Made by a program: the position numbers and the translations under genes. The notes beneath the pieces were generated by a model. That model searched no databases. It saw only the letters and a program-made list of their open reading frames with translations, and was not told the DNA's origin. Shown piece by piece: positions 23,786 through 34,983 of a stretch of DNA of 64,000 nt. Each line of letters opens with the position of its first letter. Positions within the stretch are counted from its first letter, which is position 1. The stretch is taken from contig MNCI01030375.1 in NCBI GenBank assembly GCA_015680685.1, forward strand, positions 1-64,000, given 5' to 3'. The stretch comes from Gnetum montanum (lineage: Eukaryota > Streptophyta > Gnetopsida > Gnetales > Gnetaceae).

Positions 23786-26700
23786 GTGGCTATCTCCCCC
23801 ATGACTAAGTTAGAAGGAGGAGATCCAAAATAATGAGCAAGGTTGTACATTTATAGAGGTGGTGTTAGTATTGGTCTTTTTAGGTTCATGGAAAGGTTTG
23901 GTTTGCTGGATGTTGACCAATAATTTCTTATTCAAGCTTTTAGGTTTATAAATCATCATGGCCCCTGAAGACAAGGTTTCATGAATGATGTAAGGTCCTT
24001 CTCATAGCGTTTGAAAGTTAGTTTGTTGTGGCACATGTGTGGGATTCTAATAAAGAACCTTATTCCCTGATTGGTATTTGACTTTTCTAATCCTTAGGTC
24101 ATGACGTTGTTTGTTAAAGGCCTTATGCAATTCATTACATGACAAGGCATCTAATTGGTTCTCATCTAGCAAGTTAGGGTTCATTAAACATTCTTTTTGT
24201 GCTAGATTGAGGTTAAGGTTAAGGCCACATGTTGTGGATAGGGTATGGAGCTCAGCTTGAATAGGAAGTGTTAGAAGTTTACCGTACACTAAGTCATAGG
24301 GAGAGTAGCCTATAGGGAGTTTCCATGTGGAGTGGTATGCCTAAAGAGCATCATTCAATTTGGTGCTCCAATCTCACCTATATTTGCTAATGGTTTGTGT
24401 TAATATTTTTGTGATCTTCCTATTGGTGACTTCTACTTGACCATTCGCTTGAGGATGATATGGTGTAGTCATCTTATGCTTAACTCTTAAGCGTTGCATC
24501 AACTTTCAAAAAGTCACCCCTGATAAATGTGTACCATTGTTAGAAATAAGTGCATGAGGCACGCCAAAACTATTTACAATTTTTTGTTAAACAAATTGTG
24601 TAGCAGTGGATGATGTATAGTCTATAACAATGGCTTCTTCTGCCCACTTTGTAAAATAGTCAACAACAACAAAAATGTAAGCCTTTTCATTGGACATTGG
24701 TATAATAGGCCCCATAAAATTAATTCCCCATATGTTGAAGGGTTTTAAAGGTTGAATCCATTATTGTAGATCCTCCATTCTAGCAATCATTTCCCCATTA
24801 CATTGGTAGCACTCACAAGATTGGATGAAATGATGAGAGTCTTAGAACAATGTAGGCTAATAATATCCTACAAGCAAGACTTTAATTGTTGTTCATCTCC
24901 CAGTGTAATGACCCCTACAAGGACCTTCATGAGCATCTTGAACAACTTGCAATTGATCTACATTGAGAACACACTATCAGAACAAGCCATCGGAACATAC
25001 TTTATAAAGTTGTCCATTAATTTTCATAAAATATTTGGCTTGATGAAGAAACTGTTATTTCTTTTTAATGTATAACCCTTGTGGTGTTTCTTATGTAAGG
25101 AGATAGGTAAGAATGCTACTATACCAATTTGTCTATGTGGTTAATTGATTGTTTACTACACCTGCAAAGAGGAGTTTATCAGGGAAATGGTCAAAAATTG
25201 GATATTCGTCCTCTTTATTATCCCATCGTAATCGAGATAAATGATTAGCAACAACATTCTTGGTGCTTTTACGATCGATCATTGTAAGGTCGAACTCTTG
25301 TAAGATCACGAGCCACTATATGATGCAAGAGCTCATCGTTGGTTATTCATTAGAAACCAAATTGTACTATGGTCTATATGTACAAATATCTTATAGCCCA
25401 ATACATAGTGCCTAAATTTTTCTAATGCAAACACCATAGCCATTAATTCTTTTTTTGTTGTGGTGTAATTAAGTTGTGCACCAACAATACTTCGACTTGC
25501 ATAGTGAATGTAATAAGGTTGTTTCTAATCATCTAACTATGTAAGTATGGCTCCTAAAGTAAAGTTGGACACGTTAGTCATTATGTGGAATGGTCTAGAC
25601 TAGTCAGGAGCTTGTAGAATGGATGATTCTATGAGCTTCTGTTTTAAGGTTTGGAAGGCTAGCTTACATTCCCTGGTCCATTCAAAAGGTACGTCCTTCT
25701 TCGTTAGTTCTACTAAAGATTTTGCAATCCTTGAAAAGTTCTCAATGAAGTGTTTATAATAGCCAGTATGTCCAAGGAATGATCGGATATCTTTTACGGT
25801 CTCAAGTTGATGAGTGATTCCTTAGATGACTTGAATCTTTTCAGGATCTACCTCTATCCCTATTTGTAAAATCTTGTGCCCTGATATAACACCTTCTTGG
25901 ACCATTAAATGGCTTTTTTGCCAATTGAGCCTTAAGTTGGTTTCAACACATCGTTTTAGTACTTGCTCTAATCAGCCCAATGCTTGCTCAAAGTCTGCTC
26001 CATAAGTAGAGAAATCATCCATAAAGACCTTCACACCATTTCCTATTTGCTACTAAAATATTCTTAGGACCAAGCATTGAAACGTTACTGGGGCATTACA
26101 CAAGCCAAACGACATCTGCTTATATGCAAAAGTCCCACAAGGACTTGTGAATGTGGTTTTGGCTTGGTCTTCTAGTCTTATCTGAATTTGATTGTATCCA
26201 CTGTAACCATCCAAAAAACTATAGTAGCAATGCCCTATAATGATGTCTAAGACTTGGTTGATGAATGGCAATGGGAAGTGGTCTTTGAATGTTGTCATGT
26301 TCAGTAGCTTAAAGTCTATACACATCCTCCATTTACCTTCCTTTTTAGGCACAATGACTAAGGGACTAACCCATTCACTGTCAACAATGGGGTAGATGAA
26401 CCCAGCTTTTAGAAGTTGTTCAATTTCTTCTTTAACCACCTACTTAAGCTTTAGGTTCAATTGCCTTTGTGGTTGTCGTTGAGGCTTCATGGAGGGGTCA
26501 GTGTAAATTCGATGCTGGCATATCCTAGAATCTATTTCAGTTAATTCAGGATATGACCAAGCAAAAGCTTTCGACCCTTTGTTTACCATTTTTAGCAATA
26601 TTTCTTTTTATTGAAGAGTGAGCTTAGCGTTAAAGATTACCAGTTTTCCATTTTTGAGAAATGTATTCTCCATACCAATGGGCAACAGTTTTAACTCAAG

Positions 26701-27501
26701 GGGCTCTTGCTTGAACTCATTAGGAATTTCCAACTTTCCTCAATTGATATTTTCAATGTCAGGAATTGGAAGTTGGTGATGGACCTGCTCTAATGTGTCT
26801 ATGCTATTGATGTAAGCATAAGTCAAGCTCTCAATTAGTTCCATGCATATAGTTGAGTTGCTCTTTTGGTTAGCTGTCAGCCATTGGGTGCCTTCCTGTC
26901 TTGTGGCTACTGCATACAGGAATCTTTGTATATTAGTTATTTATGCACACTGGTTGCATGCAAGCAATGTCAAATGTTGTACAAACTAGGCTTTCTACAT
27001 GTAGTTATAGCCTGTGTCACTGTATGCGATGCATGGAACTTTCTTCTTCTCGATCTTTTCAAACACATTTTCCTTTGATATTTCTAGGGAAAGATCATGT
27101 ATTCCTAGGCATGCATTAATTATGCTTAGTCATGCTCTTCCCATAATGATTGGAAAGTCCCCCTTGCAGTTGTTGACTTGAATCACTAGGAAATTGGCTA
27201 GATACAACCATCCAAAAACAATGATGACAATCTCCTCCACTAGTCCTAATGGGATAGTGATGGACTGGTCGGCTAGCTCTAAACAAATGTTACTCTTTTT
27301 TAGTGGAGGTAGGTTTAAGGCCCTATACATTTCTTGAGAGATTAAGTTGACATCAGAACCTAAATCCAAAAGAGCTTTACACGATTCATTCCTAGTGATT
27401 TGTAAATATATATGAGGACTCTTAGGATTAGAGAATTTCCTAGGAAGACGCCCAGCTTTAATCCAGTCAATAATGGCATGAGTCAACATGACCATGTGCA
27501 T
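23786..27501 (-). pseudogene. pol of element C (protease, RT, RNase H, integrase)
   Basis: Retrotransposon polyprotein that cleaves, copies and integrates the element. Order on the minus strand: aspartic protease 27501-27130 (ALLDLGSDVNLI around the catalytic Asp, IIMGRA); a protease-RT linker; reverse transcriptase 26439 to about 25950 (WVSPLVIVPKKEGKWR, SFLDGYSGYNQI, then FMDD around 26010); RNase H about 25680-25330 (PFHIMTNVSNFTLGAIL, TTTKKELMAMVFALEKFR); integrase about 25150-23900, with the core reading VVVDYFTKWAEEA, ISNNGTHL and HPQANGQVEVTNR. The second integrase Asp is Asn here. Stops and frameshifts interrupt it throughout. It is the best-preserved pol in the window and the type that could once have served pol-less relatives. 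Confidence 0.85.
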
Positions 27502-28264
27502 TAAGTGTGGTATTTGGTTTGAAGGAAGCTCCTAAGATTCGAATGATGGCGAGGCATTTGGAGGATTAGCTGCTTGTGGTTGTAAGGACTTATTTGGACC
27601 AATAGTAGGTTGAGGGTTGATAGCCCTTGTAGCATTGTGTTGCTACCACTAGGTAGGGAGCTAACCCTACATGGTTGGGGTAGGTGGTAATGGAGCTAAA
27701 GATGGAAGATTTGCAGTCGGATGAGAATGATAGTACATTTGTAGAACATCTCTCATAGGAGAAGGAGTTCTATAGTACTCGTGGACTTGGTAGTGAGGCT
27801 GAGGGATGATGTGACTAGTAAAATCACGTGAAAAGATTGGCTACTACACATAATACTCATATGGATCAGGTTGACAATAAGGGTACTGTTGATGTGGTGG
27901 TGGCATTCTCCATGATTGTGGGTGTTTCCACTATTGATATTGTTCACTTGGTTGTGGTGGAGCTCCACTCGGATAATATGTCAAAGATTGGTGGAACTAC
28001 CTTGGATTACCTTGAGGATAAGGTAACCTTCTGGGTTTCTGCTGTCTATTTAATCATGGGTTTAGTGCATACACCCCAAACTCCTGCAGATGTGAGATTA
28101 TTGGGAAACATCCCTTAGGATGGTTATATTAGCATATCTCACATCTGTCATCATTGTCTATGTCTGAATCCACAACCTCTTCAATGATGGAAACTTTGCC
28201 CTTACCTTTGTTACGTGCATATTTAGCTTCTTTTTTTTGCCTTCTCTCTTGGTCACTACCTTGC

Positions 28265-29262
28265 TGATGAGACACGACATGCATAGCACTGCGATATCGC
28301 GTATGCGATATCGCAGCCACTGTGATATCACGTCTTTCCCTATAATATCACATACGTGATATCGCGGTCCGCCGTCATATCTATAAATAAGAGGCGGCAC
28401 TCCCTTCATTTCCCAATCATGGCTAGAAGTAGCGAAGCTCTGGCAGTTTGATCCCTCCAGAGTTAGAATTTTTCCCATGTGCCCGTAGTAGGAGTCCTAG
28501 AGTGAACGACTCTTTATTCGAGCAACTTTGTAACCTGAACACAAGTTGTGTATGGCAATAAAGACGAACTTGATTGGATANNNNNNNNNNNNNNNNNNNN
28601 NNNNNNNNNNNNNNNNNNNNNNNNNNNNNNNNNNNNNNNNNNNNNNNNNNNNNNNNNNNNNNNNNNNNNNNNNNNNNNNNNNNNNNNNNNNNNNNNNNNN
28701 NNNNNNNNNNNNNNNNNNNNNNNNNNNNNNNNNNNNNNNNNNNNNNNNNNNNNNNNNNNNNNNNNNNNNNNNNNNNNNNNNNNNNNNNNNNNNNNNNNNN
28801 NNNNNNNNNNNNNNNNNNNNNNNNNNNNNNNNNNNNNNNNNNNNNNNNNNNNNNNNNNNNNNNNNNNNNNNNNNNNNNNNNNNNNNNNNNNNNNNNNNNN
28901 NNNNNNNNNNNNNNNNNNNNNNNNNNNNNNNNNNNNNNNNNNNNNNNNNNNNNNNNNNNNNNNNNNNNNNNNNNNNNNNNNNNNNNNNNNNNNNNNNNNN
29001 NNNNNNNNNNNNNNNNNNNNNNNNNNNNNNNNNNNNNNNNNNNNNNNNNNNNNNNNNNNNNNNNNNNNNNNNNNNNNNNNNNNNNNNNNNNNNNNNNNNN
29101 NNNNNNNNNNNNNNNNNNNNNNNNNNNNNNNNNNNNNNNNNNNNNNNNNNNNNNNNNNNNNNNNNNNNNNNNNNNNNNNNNNNNNNNNNNGGAGTTCGAC
29201 CAGATCGCGCGTACATGCTCGTATTCATATGGTTGAGTGTAGGGGTACCTCGCCACTCATCA
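28265..29262 (+). mobile_element. Solo LTR (or collapsed element) inserted in gag of element C
   Basis: Edges TGATGAGACACG at 28265 and CTCGCCACTCATCA ending at 29262, with exact target duplication CTTGC (28260-28264 and 29263-29267). The left part has GATATC palindromes (28291-28365), TATA box CTATAAATA near 28380, and AATAAAGACGAAC before the gap. The right part is only the last 72 bases of an LTR. The visible bases plus 610 Ns give 998, close to the normal LTR size, so a solo LTR is the simplest reading. A full element whose internal part was collapsed in the gap cannot be excluded. Confidence 0.85.
28581..29190. other. Assembly gap (610 Ns)
   Basis: A run of unknown bases inside the inserted LTR. 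Any open frame that crosses it is meaningless. Its size may be an estimate. Confidence 0.99.
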
Positions 29263-31103
29263 CTTGCTCTCTAGACTCCTCTACTATTTTGAGAATGGTT
29301 TAAAATTTATTATCTAGGGAGTCCCACATTTGTTCTACCTTTGTTGATACATCTAATGCAATCTTTTGAATGGGCAAAGTTTTTCTATTCACCATCTCTT
29401 CAAGTGGTGACTCTTCTTCATCCTCACAAAATCTAACTTCCTTCTTTTGGAGGGAAGGATCTTTGTTATATTCCTTCACACTTTCTCTTTTCCTTAACTC
29501 ACCTTCCTCTTTGGCAACTTGCTCCAATAATCTTTGTACTTGATGGGCTCTAAGATCATATAGTCTCACTTGGGTATAAGTCCCAAGGATTCATTGCGTT
29601 TTGTACCTAAGCCCATCTATGAGATGGCATAGTTGTTCCCTCTGCGAGTATCCATGGCCAGGGCAACAATTTAATAAGGCATAATATCAACCCATGGCAA
29701 CATCCAAAAGTTCATGTCCTCCTTGTTTTCATCCTTGGATTTGCTTTCATAGGTTGGACACTGGAGAGTACATTTGATACTTATCGTTGAATAACTCTAA
29801 CATGGTACTCCATTGATGAATGGATTCTAGTTCTAAGGATCAATACTAGCTTTCTACTTCTTTGATCAGTGTTCGTGAAAACAACTTTAGTTTTTGCCAC
29901 TCATTTTCTATGTTTTGCAAGGCACATGCATTGTGAAATGCTTGCAAATGATTTTGAGGATCAACGTTGTATCCCCCTTCAAATCATGGGATATTGTTCA
30001 TGTTTAATCTTTTGATCCTACTATGCTTTTGGTGCCTTGTTGAGATCCTAATAGCCTCAATTATATCTAGCATACTTCTGGTAGTGAGTAGGGGTTCATC
30101 GTGATCATATTCTCTATGGTGTCTATGATGCCTATGTTGTTCCCTACTCTCCCTCCTTTCATGATGCGTTTCTCTAGAATGCCCTTGTCCCCTTTCTTAA
30201 CTATTTCATCTATGATCTTTGTTTCACTTACCATTGTCCTCATGATCTTTCTCTTTGCGACTACGTCTAGATCCCAAAGGAGAGGGGGAAGGAGATGATG
30301 AAGGTAGAGAGGAAGAAGGACTAGCACCATGATGATGCCTATCACTTTCTCCTTGGTGGTCACGACCTCGGTCGAGGTTATGATCGGAATGTTTGTTGTC
30401 GTCATGTGTTCGTGTTCCTTTTTCAGACCCTTTGTGTCCATTGGTATTAGAACCTAGGTTATGAAAGGTTGAGTGAAGGTTCTGATACACAACTCTTTGA
30501 CTAAGGTCAACGAGAGGAACATCATTTTGTGGAAAACCTCCTGAGGTAGGTTCACCACCCTCGTTTTCACTTATGACATATGGGACATTCTGAAACTGTT
30601 TTACCTTCATAGATTTGTAATGTCTCTCTTGTTGTAGGTTCCTTTAACGTTGTGCCTCCATGGGTCGATAATCTCTCGAATCTTGTTCATGCACAACGTA
30701 CTCTGACTGTAAGTGTTGAATACCAATTTGTGTGAGAGCATGAAGAAGCATGCTTGGGATTGAGCAATTGGGTGGTAACACTATGTTACCGTCTAAATCA
30801 CACCATTGCAATTGTTCATCCTGGTGGAGGATAAAGGTAAAGTCTAGTACATACTCATTAGGATGAGCATATACCAAGCGAAATTGTTGGGGCATTGGCA
30901 GATCATCATCATGTGGACTATGCCTCTGACTATTCATTGTGTCAGACTTAGGCAATGAAGCACTTTCATAGGAAGAAGGAGACATGATCAATTATTCAGT
31001 ATGGAATACTCTCCTTTTTATAATTGTAGAATAACCAACCCTAAGGGTTTATTCCAATGATGGGAAGATTTCTTAAGTTCTAATTAGCACACAAACAACA
31101 AAG

Positions 31104-31121
31104 TCCTTAACAACGATGCCA
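31104..31121 (-). promoter_or_regulatory. Primer-binding site of element C (tRNA-Asp type)
   Basis: The element strand reads TGGCATCGTTGTTAAGGA one base after the LTR edge. It matches the same tRNA-Asp 3'-end complement as in A, E and G, with transitions typical of decay. Confidence 0.75.
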
Positions 31122-31122
31122 A

Positions 31123-31944
31123 TGATGAGCAGCGAGGTACCCCTATGCTCAACCATACGAATACGAGCATTATGTGCGATTCGGTCGAACTCCAAGGACT
31201 AAGTGCTTATGCGCCTTCACAAAATAAGGATGGGTTAGGCGATCGTTGTCTTCCTTACTCGTATGGCACAATTATATGGTTAAGTAAACTTGAGGTATAT
31301 GATTTTTATGCTTTTTATGTTTATGTCTTGATGCTAAAGGGAGAAGTAAAATAATTAAGTAACTAATTTAATTTAACTAATCCACTAGGTTCTAACTAGT
31401 CTTAACACTAGCATCCATTTCCACTCTCTGTATACATCTTGAACCAGTGTAACACTACTGGGATTACCAAACACTAATCGTTATTGGGTTACCAAGTGTT
31501 TTGCGTATGCTCGAAGTGGTCGTAGTGAGTGTGCTTGTGAAAATTAACAAACCAATAAAAGCAACATCAATTAACTAACAAAAGCATTAAATAATTGTAA
31601 ATAACATTAAATGCAATAAATAAGCTATTCTAAATACTGTAAAGATTATCACAAAGTTTGTCTTTATTTCCGAACACAAGGTGTGCTCAGGTACACAATT
31701 CTCGAATAAAGATCTATTCACTTTATGACTCCTACTGTAGGCCTACACTAAGATATAATTCTATCTCTAGAAAGGAAAACTGCAAAAGTTCGGGTAAGGT
31801 ACTAAGAAACTAATGTCAAAACCAAATGCACCTATCACTTATTTATAGGCAACGAGACAAGTCCCAATATCGAATGTCTGATATCGCTTAGCAGGCTTCG
31901 ATATCGTAGACCCAATATCGTAGTCCCAATATCGTGGTTCATCA
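31123..31944 (-). repeat. 5' LTR of element C
   Basis: 822 bases, TGATGAGCAG at 31123 to TCATCA ending at 31944. TATA box at 31839-31847 and polyadenylation signal at 31663-31668 on the minus strand. GATATC/CAATATC motifs at 31861-31935 lie between the LTR start and the TATA box. It differs from the 3' LTR by scattered substitutions and small indels, so the insertion is not recent. Confidence 0.9.
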
Positions 31945-32236
31945 TATGTGAAAATGAATTTAAAGGTAGGATTCCTTATCAGATAGGAAACCTTTCTTCA
32001 TTGCAATGTGTACAAATTCCTTGGTTGGTGACATTCCTTAGTCATTTGCAACACTCCAAAACCTTAAGTACTTCAATATTCACCAAAATAAGTTGAATGG
32101 ACAAATCCCTTCGTGGCAAGGAGCACTCCACAAACTTGAATTACTTGTGCTTGCTTCTAACAACATTCACGACATCATTCTTGCTCAATTGGGCAACCTT
32201 TCTTTGTTGCAATATCTTGTTCTTACTAACAATCAT

Positions 32237-32320
32237 TTGAAGGGTTTGATTCGTTGTGCACTTGCCAGTCTCTACCGTCTCACTAAAATTTGAAGGGTTT
32301 CATTTGTTGTGCACTTGCCA
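32237..32320 (+). repeat. 52-bp-spaced imperfect duplication in the LRR region
   Basis: The phrase TTTGAAGGGTTTGATTCGTT at 32237 recurs with small changes at 32289, a spacing of 52 bases. As 52 is not a multiple of three, the copy shifts the reading frame of the LRR domain. Confidence 0.7.
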
Positions 32321-33684
32321 AAACAATCTAAGTGGAACCATTCCCCACTGTTTAAGCAACCTCACAGCTCTCACAATCTTTACTTTTTCTGCCAACAACT
32401 TGCATGGTCATCTTCCTACCTGGTTGGGCAGCTTTAACAAACTACATGATTTGACTTTATTTGAAAACGGATTTACCGGCAACATCCCACACTCATGGCA
32501 CAATCTCACCCAACTCCAAATCCTCCAATTGGCCAATAACAGATTGTTAGGAATGCCACCATCCTGGTTGGGAACATGCTGGACTCAACTCATGTATTTT
32601 AACATCGGCTACAATTACTTCACCGCTAGAGTGAGCATGTCCACCCAGCCTATTCCAATCCTCCTAACTCTATCCAATTCCTCTCTTTTAATTGATCTCA
32701 AAATATATAACAACCTTTTAACGGGAATTTTACCGCCCAACTTTGGGAGCTCCTTGCCCAATCTTCAGACTTTAGAGTTATCTGACAATTATATCTCTGG
32801 CGACATACCTCCCGGTGTAGGAAACTTTTCATTTCTTGTAAAGATGAATCTGTACAACTTATTCAGCGGTACCATTTCACCTCAAATTGCAAATGTGAAA
32901 TCACTACAATGCATTGCTCTCCAGAGAAACAAGCTACAAGGCCGCCTTCCCACAGAGATATCTCTCTTGAACAAGTCACTTGGCTATCTCTATCTCTCAA
33001 ATAATATGTTCTCTGGTTCCATTCCTGCCGATATTAGAAAACTGGTTAATCTACGGGAACTACACCTTGAAAGTAATCTGCTGTCAGGAAAAATTCCTTC
33101 AGAGATAGGAGACTGCCCTGTTCTTGAAGACCTTGTACTATCAGCAAACAATCTGTCTAGGCCAATTCCACCAGAGGTGACTGGTCTCAAAACCGTTGTA
33201 TTTGATTTTGATTTGTCAGCAAATAGCCTGACAGGAGCAGTACCTCCAGAAATAGCAGGATTACAGATGGCACAATATAGAAATCTTTCAAGCAACAATC
33301 TTTCTGGAAACATTGCATCTTACATGGATAGCTGGGTGGATGCCCGTCAAATCTATTTGAGTTTTAATCATTTCAAGGTAACATTTCAAAATCAATTGGG
33401 AATAAAATCAACCTTGAAAGCATAGATCTGTCTGGTAACAATTTTACCGGACCTGTGCCTGCGTCCCTATTCAATCATTCCAATCTCTATTTTTTGAACT
33501 TTTCCTATAACAACTTTGATGGAGTAGTCCCCTGTCTGCACAGTTCTTCCTGGAAGAAGCTAAGATTGACAAGATGGTCGTTTCTTGGTAATTTAAATTT
33601 ATGTGGAAGATGTTTTGGCCTGAAAGCTTGTCTACCGGCTCTTACTTAGCAACACAAGTCTCATTTTAACAAAAACAGTATTCT

Positions 33685-33764
33685 GAAAATCGTGCTTGGC
33701 ATTCTCGGTGGCCTTCTATTGCTGGAAAATCGTGGTTGGCATTTTAGGTGGCCTTCTATTGCTG
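33685..33764 (+). repeat. 40-bp tandem duplication in the transmembrane segment
   Basis: Copies at 33685-33724 and 33725-33764 share GAAAATCGTG and GGTGGCCTTCTATTGCTG, with a few substitutions. The duplication doubles the start of the membrane helix and shifts the frame by one base. It therefore separates the LRR frame from the kinase frame. Confidence 0.8.
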
Positions 33765-34408
33765 GTTGCAGCGATTTCATTCACTTGTAGAAGAACCAAA
33801 TCATCCATAGGGCAAGCTCTATGGGTAAGTGAAAAATTCTTAAAGATATCTATGGAAGAACTTCAAAGGGCAATAGACAATTTCAGTGCTTCAAACCTGG
33901 TAGGTGAAGGCAGCCATGGAAAAGTCTATAGAGGTGTCTTAAGCTTGGACATGGTAGTTGCCGTAAAATGTTTCTCTTCTACAAAGCAACACAGAACTGT
34001 GAATAACTTCAAAAAGGAATGTCGTACTTCAAGGAAAGTAAAGCATCGCAACATTTTGAAGATTATTACTGTGGTATGGTCTGATGAATAAAAGCTCTGG
34101 TTATGCCTTTCCTGACTAATGGCAATCTCCATTCTCTTCTTCATAGTAGAGAAGATCGTCAGTTGACCCCATTGAAGTTGGCAATAAGAGTGAAAATACT
34201 CACAGAGTTAGCAAGGGACTTGCCTATTTGCATCATGATTGTGATTTTCAGGTCATCCATTGTGACATCAAACTAGAGAATGTATTATTGGACGACGATA
34301 TGACTGTCAAGCTTTCTGATTTTGGAATATCTCACCTCATTGGAGATTTTGATGGTTCACTAGCATCTTCTCTTGCTGTGAAAGGTTCTATTCGTTATAT
34401 TGCTCTAG

Positions 34409-34502
34409 GTATGTGCATTTTATTTTTATCTTTTCTAAAACATATATATTTTTTGGTTGATGATAAAGTGTGTAGGCTAAATTTTAAGTGATGATTTTTA
34501 AG
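34409..34502 (+). other. Probable intron in the kinase domain
   Basis: GTATGTGC at 34409 to an AG at 34501-34502, 94 bases and T-rich. Joining the flanks gives GSIRYIAL directly followed by a YG.R..VSLKGDVYSFGVV segment, the normal kinase order. An intron at this place is usual in the Xa21/EFR-type LRR kinases. Confidence 0.65.
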
Positions 34503-34983
34503 GGTATGGGATCAGACAAGGAGTTTCTCTAAAAGGTGATGTATATAGCTTTGGAGTTGTCACTTTGGAAGTGATACAAGATTGAAGCCCACACATGAAA
34601 TGTTGTCATGAGATGTCACATTACCATTGTCGATCTCTAGGGCCTTGAAAGGAAAATCAGGGGATGAAAGAGTAGAAAGAATTAAAGATATAATAAAGAT
34701 AACAAACCAAGATGGAGGTGGAATTGAAATGGATAAAGATGTTGAAATGTTAGTAGTGGAAAGAATTTTAACGATGGGTTTAAGATGCACCTACCAAAAT
34801 GCCTCCATGAGGCCTACTATGAAAGAAGTTGAGTTATTTCTACAATCAGTATATCCTTTGAATCTCCAAAATCAAAGGACACTACCAAGAAACCTAAAAG
34901 AAGTCATTAGTATTGTGGAATCACAACCCCCTTTGCACTTCAGAAGGGTAGAAGCTAAAAGTCCAACATTTTCTTCTGATTAG

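Larger units (their letters stand above)
27970..30991 (-). pseudogene. gag of element C, interrupted by an LTR
   Basis: Starts at 30991 (MIMSPSSYESAS) with an N-terminal domain of about 115 residues. A Ser/Arg/His-rich linker follows (30610-30224), then the capsid-like core at about 30060-29570 (LNMNNIP, FEGGYN.DPQNHLQAFHNACAL). Next comes a charged segment, 29569-29263, rejoining at 28264 after the inserted LTR. A degenerate zinc knuckle lies near 28160-28110 (CEIC, then YNHPKGC). Removing the 998-base LTR plus one duplicated CTTGC keeps a Lys/Glu-rich segment similar to gag of D continuous. Several stops and frameshifts are present. It is longer at the N-terminus than gag of A and E. Confidence 0.8.
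21070..31944 (-). mobile_element. Element C: Ty3/gypsy (Athila/Tat-like) retrotransposon with gag-pol
   Basis: Minus-strand element bounded by LTRs 31123-31944 (5') and 21070-21912 (3'). The five bases TATGT at 21065-21069 recur at 31945-31949, an exact target duplication. PBS, gag, protease, RT, RNase H, integrase and a 3' spacer are all present in the expected order, so this was once an autonomous element of roughly 9.9 kb before the LTR insertion at 28265. RT motifs DHFPLPFI and GTFAYKQMSFGLCNAP point to the non-chromovirus OTA branch. It carries no ORF2. Many stops, and an Asn in place of the second catalytic Asp of integrase, make it inactive. Confidence 0.9.
31945..34983 (+). pseudogene. 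LRR receptor-like kinase, LRR, membrane and kinase part
   Basis: Continuation of the gene begun at 20671. After the duplicated TATGT the frame resumes ENEFKGRIP, completing the repeat begun with LKSLDLC. Leucine-rich repeats run to about 33600 (longest intact stretch 32256-33425). A transmembrane segment lies near 33685-33790 (ILGGLLLLVAAISF). The kinase at about 33850-34980 has P-loop GEGSHGKVYRG (33903), VAVKCF, catalytic loop HCDIKLENVL (34258), DFG (34318) and RPTMKEV near the end. HCD instead of HRD marks a non-RD kinase, the class typical of immune receptors. A probable intron at 34409-34502 (GT...AG) follows the activation segment. A 52-base and a 40-base tandem duplication, frameshifts and stops make it non-functional. 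Confidence 0.9.

Noticed and set aside
28423-29303. Long open frames on both strands of 220-277 codons
   Set aside because: They consist almost wholly of unknown bases from the 610-base gap.
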